Shown here piece after piece: positions 1-4,592 of a DNA stretch of 5,582 nt. Source of the DNA: an uncultured Spirochaetaceae bacterium (lineage in GTDB: Bacteria; Spirochaetota; Spirochaetia; Treponematales; Treponemataceae); the NCBI GenBank assembly GCA_902796985.1, contig CADBRC010000006.1, forward strand, positions 1-5,582. The letters run 5' to 3'. The stretch's first letter is position 1. The number at the start of each line of letters is the position of its first letter. The notes under the pieces were generated by a model that saw only the letters and a program-made list of their open reading frames with translations, made no database searches and was not told the origin of the DNA. Both the position numbers and the translations under genes were made by a program.

Positions 1-1
1 C

Positions 2-160
2 AAGAAGTTCAAGAATCGGATAGTCGAGCTTGCGAACCAGGCTCGTGACGGAAATTACATAACGGCTGAGAGCGATGAAGCCCAGCAGCTTGTTGACCGC
101 TTGGGAGAAATCCTTCGGAACGGAGTGACGGTTTCTTTCAACAAGCTTGAGGGGGAGTGA
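2..160 (+). CDS. C-terminal fragment of an unidentified protein (5' end outside window)
   Basis: An open frame enters from the left edge and runs 52 codons to a TGA at 158-160. The visible tail starts KKFKNRIVELANQARDGNY and ends VTVSFNKLEGE. It is charged, mostly helical in character, and has no membrane segment or motif I recognise. Codon choice is ordinary and similar to the confident genes nearby. No start codon or ribosome binding site can be judged because the 5' end is missing. It ends convergently with the leftward gene at 438-914, across a 277-bp gap. I do not recognise the family and assign no function. That this is a real coding tail rests only on continuity to the edge, its protein-like composition and its position facing a convergent gene. 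Confidence 0.6.
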   Translation, partial: KKFKNRIVELANQARDGNYITAESDEAQQLVDRLGEILRNGVTVSFNKLEGE

Positions 161-304
161 GCTGCTTCCCAAGAAACAGGCCCGAAAAAATGTGCCGTCT
201 GCAATTTTTGAGCGGCAGCGGGGCGGATTACGTACATGAAATGCCCCGTTCTCTCATTCGGATTCCCTCCCGATGACGTACATCCGTTCACTTGGTACCA
301 GCGC

Positions 305-414
305 ATCACCCGGCCGAGAGACATTTGTTTACCGGCCGAGAGACATTTGTTTACCGACCGAGAGACATTTGTCACTCGCCCGAGTGACGCTTGTCTACCG
401 TCCAGGTAGGAAAA
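305..414. repeat. Tandem array of five 22-bp quasi-palindromic units
   Basis: Five head-to-tail units start at 305, 327, 349, 371 and 393. Units 2 and 3 differ at one base: the core GTTTACCGGCCGAGAGAC (unit 3 has A for the second G of CGGCC) followed by ATTT. Unit 1 matches them from its CGGCCGAGAGACATTT onward. Unit 4 has the core GTCACTCGCCCGAGTGAC followed by GCTT, and unit 5 is further diverged. Each unit is an 18-base imperfect palindrome plus a 4-base linker. The two arms change together in unit 4, where the palindrome is perfect, while unit 5 keeps a CTACC/GGTAG stem (395-399 with 405-409). The array begins 24 bp beyond the stop of the leftward FMN-binding gene. Its role is unknown; a REP-like or transcript-end element is possible. 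Confidence 0.85.
371..388. repeat. Perfect 8-bp inverted repeat in unit 4 of the array
   Basis: GTCACTCG (371-378) and CGAGTGAC (381-388) are exact reverse complements separated by CC. In RNA from either strand this could form a compact GC-containing hairpin with a small loop. Neither side is followed by a run of T in the direction of transcription, so it is not a standard intrinsic terminator. It could protect or end the leftward transcript, whose last gene stops at 438. Confidence 0.7.
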
Positions 415-437
415 CAAGTCTTCCATATACTCCTGCC

Positions 438-914
438 TTACTTTTCGTTCACCAGTTTTCCGGTCATGTGCTCGATCGTCATCTCAAGGCAGAGGACACG
501 GTTCTTCGCATGTTCCCATTCAACCTGAACCGATTCTGCCGTCGGATGGTATTTTGCCCCGAGCTTGCAGACCTTATCCTTTGTCTTTTCAAAATCCATG
601 AGCTTTTTTATCCGGCCAAAGCAGACTACGCTCGTGATGTTCAGCGCCCAGTCGCCTTCTTTCTTAAAGCCCCGGTCCATCACGCAGAAGGAAGCCTTGT
701 CACATTTTTCAATCGCGTCAATCTTGTGGCCTTCCTTCGCGCAGTGAAAATATATTTTGCCGTCGTCCTCGTCATAGAAAAAATCCATGGGAACGGTATA
801 GGGGTAGCCGTCATCGCCGAGCAGGGCAAGCACCCCCCGCCACTCGTTTTTCAGAATCTCAACGCACTTTTCGCTGGCGACCTGCTGCCTGAACCTTCTC
901 ATCTGCCTAAACAT
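438..914 (-). CDS. Pyridoxamine 5'-phosphate oxidase-like (NimA-type) FMN-binding protein
   Basis: This 158-residue protein fits the small split-barrel flavoproteins related to pyridoxamine phosphate oxidase and NimA. Visible family marks are MFRQMRRFRQ at the N-terminus, RGVLALLGDDGYPYTVPMDF (residues 26-45, first barrel strands), IYFHCAKEGHKIDAI (54-68, the usual flavin-phosphate contact region) and IEHMTGK near the C-terminus (147-153). Family members bind FMN or a related cofactor as dimers and act as cytosolic reductases; some confer nitroimidazole resistance. The substrate here cannot be told from sequence. No signal peptide is visible. The ATG at 912-914 overlaps the end of the upstream nucleotidase gene by 8 bp and has a strong GGAGGTG site (919-925) 4 nt before it, which supports this start and translational coupling. 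The stop is TAA at 438-440. True Nim activity is unproven. Confidence 0.9.
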   Translation of the reverse strand: MFRQMRRFRQQVASEKCVEILKNEWRGVLALLGDDGYPYTVPMDFFYDEDDGKIYFHCAKEGHKIDAIEKCDKASFCVMDRGFKKEGDWALNITSVVCFGRIKKLMDFEKTKDKVCKLGAKYHPTAESVQVEWEHAKNRVLCLEMTIEHMTGKLVNEK

Positions 915-1503
915 GCTGCACCTCCATCATCTCCCAGTCAGAGCATCTTATGTAATTCTTATTGGGGAACTCGCATTCACGGTTCCAGGGGCGGTCAAAG
1001 ACCATGACCTTCAGGTCAGGAAGGTGCTCAAAGAACTTGAATGCGCAGGGAGAATCTTCCACGGCATAATCAAAATGCATTTTGTAATAATCCTCAAGCT
1101 CAAGGTTGAAGCTGCTGCCCTTCATGAAGTTGTCGCGTCCGTATTTGTTCAGGCAGAACAAGGGAATCCGCTCCAGTCCATGCCGGTCAAGCCATTCCCG
1201 CGAAGCCTCGTACGCGCTGACGGGGCGGCCCGTTATTATCTTTACGTCATGCCCTTCATCAAGCCAGCGGCTGACCGCCTTTACCGCGCCCGGCGTCTCC
1301 TCGTATGACAAAAGCTCCTCCGGCCTGTGGGCATGGGCCATCATCTTGTCGTACTGTCCGTCAGTCAAGGAAAATGATTTCTGCAGGTTGAAATACCTTA
1401 TTTCCTCGTATGGTATGTCCAGCCCGAACATCTCCGCCACAAGACCGGAAAAGTACCGCGCAGTCTCACAAAGGCAATCGTCAAAATCCACGTAAATATT
1501 CAT
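907..1503 (-). CDS. 5'(3')-deoxyribonucleotidase-like HAD phosphatase (NT5C type)
   Basis: A 198-residue HAD-superfamily protein. Motif I is VDFDDCLCET (residues 5-14): Asp6 would be the nucleophile and Asp8 the general acid. Motif II is the Thr91 of IITGRP (89-94). The acidic pair Glu149-Asp150 in YAVEDSP is the motif IV metal site. FDRPWN (169-174) is typical of the cytosolic type C 5'-nucleotidases. These enzymes dephosphorylate deoxyribonucleoside monophosphates and help balance dNTP pools, but many bacterial relatives are untested, so the substrate is an inference. The length matches the family. The ATG at 1501-1503 is preceded by AAGGGG at about 7 nt. The gene leads a two-gene leftward operon; its TAG stop lies inside the start region of the FMN-binding gene. 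No signal peptide is seen, so a cytoplasmic location is likely. Confidence 0.85.
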   Translation of the reverse strand: MNIYVDFDDCLCETARYFSGLVAEMFGLDIPYEEIRYFNLQKSFSLTDGQYDKMMAHAHRPEELLSYEETPGAVKAVSRWLDEGHDVKIITGRPVSAYEASREWLDRHGLERIPLFCLNKYGRDNFMKGSSFNLELEDYYKMHFDYAVEDSPCAFKFFEHLPDLKVMVFDRPWNRECEFPNKNYIRCSDWEMMEVQHV

Positions 1504-1530
1504 GTTCGCCCCTTGCTCTCGTCACTGCGC

Positions 1531-1539
1531 ATGATAGCA
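1531..1539 (-). promoter_or_regulatory. Candidate extended -10 promoter for the leftward operon
   Basis: Read leftward, the sequence is TGCTATCAT, an extended -10 element (TGn followed by TATCAT, five of six to consensus). It lies about 28 bp upstream of the nucleotidase ATG and would give a short leader. No good -35 is seen at 16-18 bp, as expected for extended -10 promoters. This is a motif-level prediction only. Confidence 0.4.
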
Positions 1540-1586
1540 CAAGCCGGGGAAAGAATCCAGCTGCGCAGGAGGACCGTTTTATTCGT

Positions 1587-1608
1587 ATAAGCGACGACTT
1601 GTTATTAA
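1587..1608. promoter_or_regulatory. Operator-like site A upstream of the flavodoxin promoter
   Basis: This 22-bp segment matches the segment at 1657-1678 at about 16 of 22 positions and shares its layout: left arm TAAGCGAC, 5-base centre, right arm GTTATTAA. The left arm is nearly identical to that of the downstream copy (TAAGCAAC), while the right arm is degenerate. The two copies are exactly 70 bp apart and lie on either side of the TTGACA at 1624-1629. The site also lies between the two divergent promoters. The idea that a DNA-binding regulator uses it is an inference. Confidence 0.4.
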
Positions 1609-1623
1609 AATCGTGTTTTAGTA

Positions 1624-1652
1624 TTGACAAGTTTGCAAAAATAGCGTAAGCT
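1624..1652 (+). promoter_or_regulatory. Candidate sigma70-type promoter for the flavodoxin gene
   Basis: A perfect -35 TTGACA (1624-1629) is followed after 17 bp by TAAGCT (1647-1652), a poor -10 with three of six matches. The start of transcription would fall near 1659, at the left edge of the inverted repeat 1658-1678. The strong -35 and weak -10 would suit a regulated promoter. The surroundings are AT-rich compared with the coding regions. Confidence 0.45.
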
Positions 1653-1657
1653 CTAGA

Positions 1658-1678
1658 TAAGCAACGGGTTGTTGCTTA
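1658..1678. promoter_or_regulatory. Perfect 8-5-8 inverted repeat (operator-like site B or leader hairpin)
   Basis: TAAGCAAC (1658-1665) and GTTGCTTA (1671-1678) are exact reverse complements around a GGGTT centre. The repeat sits at or just after the predicted transcription start and ends 6 bp before the GGAGG site of the flavodoxin gene. It could be a dimeric repressor site blocking the promoter, with site A as a second copy, or a hairpin in the mRNA leader. The resemblance to site A favours a DNA operator. Confidence 0.55.
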
Positions 1679-1693
1679 ATAAACGGAGGAACT

Positions 1694-2239
1694 ATGAAGA
1701 AACTTATCTCAGCACTTTTGCTCGGAGGACTGTTTATGACAGGAACTTTGACCGCACAGACCGGCAAGGCGAGGACGGCGGTCGTCTATTTCAGCGCAAC
1801 GGGGACGACCGAGCGCATGGCCAAGGACGCGGCGGACGCGATGGGAGCGGACATCTTTGAGATAGAGCCTGTCCACAAGTACACGAGCGCGGACCTGAAC
1901 TGGCACGACAAGAAATCTCTTTCTTCCATTGAGTGCAACGATCCCAAGAGCCGCCCCGCAATCGCCAACAAGATTGACATATCGGGTTACGACGCGGTAG
2001 TCCTGTGCTATCCCATCTGGTGGGCCTACGCACCCAAAATCGTATACACATTCACGGAGAGCCAGGACTGGAAGGGCAAGAAGCTCATTACCCTCTGCAC
2101 GAGCGGCGGGAGCGGGCTTGGAAGGAGCGGAAAGGATCTGGCAAAATTCGCCAAGGGCGCGGACTTCAAGGGCGGGAAGGACTTCACCGGGAAGAGCGGC
2201 TCCGACGTGAGGAACTATGTGGACGGTCTTTTAAAATAG
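1694..2239 (+). CDS. Flavodoxin-family protein with N-terminal signal peptide
   Basis: A 181-residue flavodoxin-fold protein. Residues 1-21 read as a Sec signal: MKK, then a hydrophobic stretch LISALLLGGLFM, then TGTLTA with likely cleavage after LTA, before Gln22. The FMN-phosphate loop is FSATGTTERMA (33-43). The flavin-flanking loop region contains YPIWWAYAP (106-114), with aromatic residues that could stack on the isoalloxazine ring. TSGGSGLGRS (136-145) is the last cofactor loop. Flavodoxins are low-potential one-electron carriers or, in this longer flavodoxin-like branch, possible quinone or other reductases; most are cytosolic, so export is notable. The ATG at 1694 has GGAGG (1685-1689) 4 nt upstream. 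A second in-frame ATG (Met15, at 1736) has its own site. The gene appears monocistronic, with a hairpin after the stop. The partner is unknown. Confidence 0.88.
   Translation: MKKLISALLLGGLFMTGTLTAQTGKARTAVVYFSATGTTERMAKDAADAMGADIFEIEPVHKYTSADLNWHDKKSLSSIECNDPKSRPAIANKIDISGYDAVVLCYPIWWAYAPKIVYTFTESQDWKGKKLITLCTSGGSGLGRSGKDLAKFAKGADFKGGKDFTGKSGSDVRNYVDGLLK
1724..1738 (+). promoter_or_regulatory. Internal Shine-Dalgarno and ATG at codon 15 of the flavodoxin
   Basis: GGAGGA (1724-1729), which encodes Gly11-Gly12, lies 6 to 7 nt before the in-frame ATG at 1736-1738 (Met15). This spacing is better than that of the first start. Initiation here would give a protein beginning MTGTLTAQTGK without the hydrophobic core of the signal peptide, so it would stay in the cytoplasm. 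It may simply be a by-product of two Gly codons. Confidence 0.35.
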
Positions 2240-2257
2240 GACAAGGGCAAAGGAATG

Positions 2258-2296
2258 ACTCGGGCGGGAGCGGCCACTTCAGGCTTCCGCCCGGGT
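2258..2296. terminator. GC-rich hairpin between convergent flavodoxin and mazG genes
   Basis: The arms 2258-2271 and 2283-2296 pair over 14 bp with two G-U wobbles (core CGGGCGG with CCGCCCG) around an 11-base loop. It starts 18 bp after the flavodoxin stop and lies 22 bp beyond the mazG stop, so it could end both convergent transcripts. There is no proper T-run on either side, so it may act with Rho or as an mRNA-end stabiliser rather than as a textbook intrinsic terminator. Confidence 0.6.
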
Positions 2297-2317
2297 CAAG
2301 TGCCCCAATAGCCTTTC

Positions 2318-2725
2318 TTACAGGCCCTGCTTCTTGGCTTCCTGCCAGAGAGCGCTCTCCTCGGCCTCATGGCTTACGTCAAGGGGAAGGCCCCTTTCAC
2401 GCATTTTTTCTTCTATATAATTGAATCTTCCGGCGAACTTCCGGTTGGCCCTGTCCAGAGCTTCCGCCGGGTCAATGCCAAGCGAGCAGACGTAGGATAT
2501 TGCGGAAAAGAGCACGTCCCCGCACTCTTCGAGCAGGTGTCCCCTGTCCTCCTGACCTGCGGCTTCTTCGGCCTCTCCCAGCTCCTCCTGCACCTTGGCG
2601 GCCGCATCCACATGGGAGTGCCAGACCCAGCCCAGGAGGGAGGTTTTGTCCAGAAGGCGGCGGGCTCTTTCCAGGGGGGGCAGATTGGGGGGAATCTCAT
2701 CAAGGGCGTGTTCCGTCTTGCACAT
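2318..2725 (-). CDS. mazG: Single-domain MazG-type nucleoside triphosphate pyrophosphohydrolase
   Basis: A 135-residue all-alpha NTP-PPase. The metal-binding signature is Glu47, Glu48 and Glu51 in KVQEELGEAEEA plus Glu67 and Asp70 in EECGDVLF, followed by GIDPAEALDRANRKFAGRF (83-101), which is strongly MazG-like. Enzymes of this family hydrolyse NTPs or dNTPs to the monophosphate and pyrophosphate, often removing abnormal nucleotides. Classical MazG is about 260 residues with two such domains; this one aligns by recall with the C-terminal domain only, including the IPPNLPPLERARRL linker-helix start. An in-frame TGA three codons upstream of the ATG shows that the N-terminal domain is not simply mis-annotated. 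No good ribosome binding site precedes the ATG at 2723-2725, and no other start is available. The coding strand has C6 and C7 runs near codons 12-18. The gene is divergent from mraZ across 103 bp. Confidence 0.88.
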   Translation of the reverse strand: MCKTEHALDEIPPNLPPLERARRLLDKTSLLGWVWHSHVDAAAKVQEELGEAEEAAGQEDRGHLLEECGDVLFSAISYVCSLGIDPAEALDRANRKFAGRFNYIEEKMRERGLPLDVSHEAEESALWQEAKKQGL

Positions 2726-2755
2726 AGCTTTTTCTCATTTTCGGCAGCTTTTCGG

Positions 2756-2784
2756 TTGACAGTGAGGGGAAAAGGGGGTAGAAT
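2756..2784 (+). promoter_or_regulatory. Near-consensus sigma70 promoter of the mraZ operon
   Basis: TTGACA (2756-2761), a 17-bp spacer and TAGAAT (2779-2784, five of six). Transcription would start near 2791, about 38 bp before the mraZ ATG. The last base of the -10 is the first base of the first MraZ box, so operator occupancy would block polymerase. The spacer is purine-rich, with G4 and G5 runs. Confidence 0.75.
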
Positions 2785-2818
2785 GGCAATAAGTGGGAAA
2801 TAGTGGGGAAAAGTGGTG
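2784..2818 (+). promoter_or_regulatory. MraZ operator: four TGGNN boxes at 10-bp spacing
   Basis: TGGCA (2784), TGGGA (2794), TGGGG (2804) and TGGTG (2814) repeat with an exact 10-bp period and A/T-rich 5-bp spacers. In E. coli, MraZ binds TGGGN direct repeats separated by 5 bp upstream of its own gene, so the layout agrees with that known site. The first box touches the -10, the middle two cover the predicted start, and the fourth overlaps the GGTGAG ribosome binding site (2815-2820). Repression of its own operon by MraZ is the likely function. Confidence 0.8.
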
Positions 2819-2828
2819 AGATAATGGT

Positions 2829-3272
2829 ATGGACTTGCTGATTGGTGAGTACCGGAATACCTTGGATGAGAAGGGGCGGATCCTCTTCCCTGCCAAGCTC
2901 CGGGGCATTTTGAACAAAAATGAACTCATCGTGACGAAAGGTCTGGACCATTGTCTCATGCTTTTTACAAGTGAGGATTGGGCTTCTCTGAGTGACAAAA
3001 TCATGAAGAAAGCCTCTCCTTTCAATGATCAGACCAATAAAGTCATCAGGCGTTTCATCGCACCGGCACAACAGCTGGAATTTGACCGTTCGGGCCGCCT
3101 CTCTATCCCCCAGTGCTTAAGGGAATATGCTTCTCTCTCGGGTGAGTCCGTGATTCTGGGCTTGACCAGGTATATGGAATTGTGGGATTCCAAGTGCTAC
3201 GATGAGTATCTGGCCTCTACGGAGACGGATGTCAAGGACGCGGCCGGGAGTATGAGCGATATTTTCCTGTAA
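2829..3272 (+). CDS. mraZ: Transcriptional regulator MraZ
   Basis: A 147-residue protein with the two AbrB/SpoVT-like half-domains that define MraZ: GEYRNTLDEKGRILFPAKLR (residues 6-25, carrying the first DxKGRxxxPAKxR motif) and LEFDRSGRLSIPQCLREYA (83-101, the second). MraZ forms ring-shaped oligomers that bind direct repeats in the dcw promoter and regulate cell division and wall genes; it is a cytoplasmic, nucleoid-associated protein. The length is typical of the family. The ATG at 2829 has GGTGAG (2815-2820) 8 nt upstream, while the ATG at 2824 is in another frame. It is the first gene of the operon, directly behind its own predicted operator, and rsmH starts 18 bp after its TAA. Confidence 0.96.
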   Translation: MDLLIGEYRNTLDEKGRILFPAKLRGILNKNELIVTKGLDHCLMLFTSEDWASLSDKIMKKASPFNDQTNKVIRRFIAPAQQLEFDRSGRLSIPQCLREYASLSGESVILGLTRYMELWDSKCYDEYLASTETDVKDAAGSMSDIFL

Positions 3273-3290
3273 TCTTAGGTAGTTAAGGAA

Positions 3291-4277
3291 ATGGAAGTCG
3301 TACATACTCCTGTTCTGCTTCAGGAATGTCTTTCTCTGCTTTCTCCGGTCGGCGAGCCGTATGAGGCTGACGCTTTCATGGTGGATTCCACCTTGGGAGA
3401 GGGCGGGCATTCCTACAATTTCCTGAAAAGCTACCCGGGACTCAAGCTGCTGGGGCTGGATGCAGACCCAGTCATACAGGCCCGCGCCAGGGAGCGGCTC
3501 GCTCCCTTCGGAGACCGGATGTCATTCTGGTCGGGCTGGTTCGATGATTTCTACGCTGACTATCCTCAGGATGCAAGGAGGCCAAATATAATCCTCTTTG
3601 ACCTGGGAATCAGCGTGTTTCACTATGAACGGAGCGGAAGGGGCTTTTCCTTCCGTCATGACGAGGAGCTTGACATGCGGCTGAATCCGGCATCACCCGA
3701 GAGTGCGGCGGATGTCGTCAACGGCATGGAAGAGAAAAAGCTCGCAGACCTTATTTATTTGTATTCGGACGAGAAGTATTCGCGGCGCATTGCCTCGGCA
3801 ATAACCACGGCCAGACAGGCAGGCCGCATTGCTTCTACTAAAGCTCTTGCCGATATAGTTGCCGGTGCGGTTCCCCCCAAGTACCGCCACGGCAGCATTC
3901 ACCCGGCGACGAGGACATTCCAGGCCTTGAGGATTTACGTCAACAAAGAGTTGAGACGACTTCCAGATGCCCTCCACGCCGCGTTCAACACCCTTTTACC
4001 ACAGGGGAAACTGGGGGTAATTACGTTCCATTCTCTGGAGGACAGAATCGTAAAGCGCTATTTCCGCAACCTTGCGAAAGAGTGCGTCTGTCCTCCGGAG
4101 CAGAGCGTTTGTTCGTGCGGTGGTTCTCCCTGTGCGGTTCTGCTTACCCATAAGGGGGTGGAGCCGACGGCAGAGGAGGTCGCTGCTAACTCTCCCTCCC
4201 GGAGCGCGCGGCTCCGCGTGGTGCGGAAGCTCCGTGACGCGGGGAAAGAGCGCCTTGCCGGGGTGGAGGCCGTATGA
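3291..4277 (+). CDS. rsmH: 16S rRNA (cytosine(1402)-N(4))-methyltransferase RsmH (MraW)
   Basis: A 328-residue SAM-dependent methyltransferase that modifies C1402 in the decoding centre of 16S rRNA. Features in order are HTPVLLQE (residues 5-12), the SAM loop VDSTLGEGGHS (31-41), LGLDADP (54-60), FDLGISVFHYERSGRGFSFR (103-122), LDMRLNP (127-133), TFQALRIYVNKEL (209-221) and GVITFHSLEDR (242-252), followed by the family's Cys-rich stretch (Cys265, 267, 274, 276, 281) and a C-terminal SRSARLRVVRK. The length is usual. Within the third block most RsmH proteins have SSxQxD, but here it is SVFHYE. The ATG at 3291 fits the conserved N-terminus; AAGGAA touches the start codon, so the ribosome site is poorly spaced and coupling to mraZ is plausible. 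The gene overlaps ftsL by ATGA. Confidence 0.97.
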   Translation: MEVVHTPVLLQECLSLLSPVGEPYEADAFMVDSTLGEGGHSYNFLKSYPGLKLLGLDADPVIQARARERLAPFGDRMSFWSGWFDDFYADYPQDARRPNIILFDLGISVFHYERSGRGFSFRHDEELDMRLNPASPESAADVVNGMEEKKLADLIYLYSDEKYSRRIASAITTARQAGRIASTKALADIVAGAVPPKYRHGSIHPATRTFQALRIYVNKELRRLPDALHAAFNTLLPQGKLGVITFHSLEDRIVKRYFRNLAKECVCPPEQSVCSCGGSPCAVLLTHKGVEPTAEEVAANSPSRSARLRVVRKLRDAGKERLAGVEAV

Positions 4278-4591
4278 AGCTGGATTTTTCACAAATTTTC
4301 AAAACCGCACTGGTCTGCCTTTTTGCGCTTTCCATACCTGCCCTGCTGGTCATTGACGGGATTCATGCCCGCAAGTACACGGACCTGGAAAAGCAGGTGG
4401 AGGAGCTTGAGAAGCGGCAGAAGCAATTAATAGAAGAAAACAAGAAGCTCATAACCGACATCAGCCTCCTGTCATCGTCCGAGCGGATTGAGGATATAGC
4501 CCGCGACTCGCTCGGCATGCGGGAAGCGGAGAGCGACGAGATAGTCCGCGTGGAGATGTCGGCGAGTTCCGCCAAGAAGGCCGGTAACTGA
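4274..4591 (+). CDS. ftsL: FtsL/DivIC-like cell division protein
   Basis: A 105-residue bitopic membrane protein. It has a short cytoplasmic start (MKLDFSQIFK), one membrane segment at about residues 11-27, then a charged helical region at about 35-68 (LEKQVEELEKRQKQLIEEN) with coiled-coil character, then ERIEDIARDSLGM (70-82), the typical C-terminal motif of FtsL/DivIC septum proteins. FtsL bridges FtsB/DivIC and FtsQ in the divisome and controls septal peptidoglycan synthesis; its function lies outside the cytoplasmic membrane. FtsL proteins are poorly conserved, so the name rests on topology, size and position between rsmH and a mur gene as much as on residues. The start overlaps the rsmH stop (ATGA), which indicates translational coupling. 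Confidence 0.85.
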   Translation: MKLDFSQIFKTALVCLFALSIPALLVIDGIHARKYTDLEKQVEELEKRQKQLIEENKKLITDISLLSSSERIEDIARDSLGMREAESDEIVRVEMSASSAKKAGN

Positions 4592-4592
4592 T

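Larger units (their letters stand above)
161..437. other. Convergent intergenic region with repeat array
   Basis: This 277-bp gap lies between two gene 3' ends. Bases 161-304 hold nothing I can name: there is a weak TGCCG/CGGCA pairing (191-195 with 214-218) and the word ACGTACAT twice (230-237 and 275-282). There is no stem followed by a T-tract, so no convincing intrinsic terminator for the left gene. Bases 305-414 hold the 22-bp repeat array described separately. Reading frames do cross this stretch on both strands, but they run through the repeats and antisense into the neighbouring genes, so I regard them as chance. Confidence 0.6.

Noticed and set aside
151..170. Terminator hairpin for the leftmost gene (GGGAG with TTCCC)
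   Set aside because: The stem is only 5 bp with a wobble, it overlaps the stop codon, and no T-run follows.
305..414. CRISPR array
   Set aside because: Units are only 22 bp, contiguous and without variable spacers, and no cas gene is present.
55..426. Leftward 123-codon open frame across the repeat array
   Set aside because: It overlaps the tail of the gene ending at 160, a large part of it is translated 22-bp repeat, and it resembles no protein family.
273..1007. Rightward 244-codon open frame
   Set aside because: It runs antisense to two confidently identified genes and through the repeat array; its composition is unlike a real protein.
2755..2800. Leftward promoter for mazG (TTGCCA with CACTGT at about 19 bp)
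   Set aside because: The -10 is poor and the spacing long; I could not support a specific mazG promoter.
2766..2808. G-quadruplex in the mraZ promoter strand
   Set aside because: One loop would be about 16 bases, and the G-runs are better explained by MraZ boxes and purine-rich spacers.
2700..3071. Leftward open frame that could have supplied a MazG N-terminal domain
   Set aside because: It is antisense to mraZ, shows no MazG motif, and the mazG frame has a stop just upstream of its ATG.
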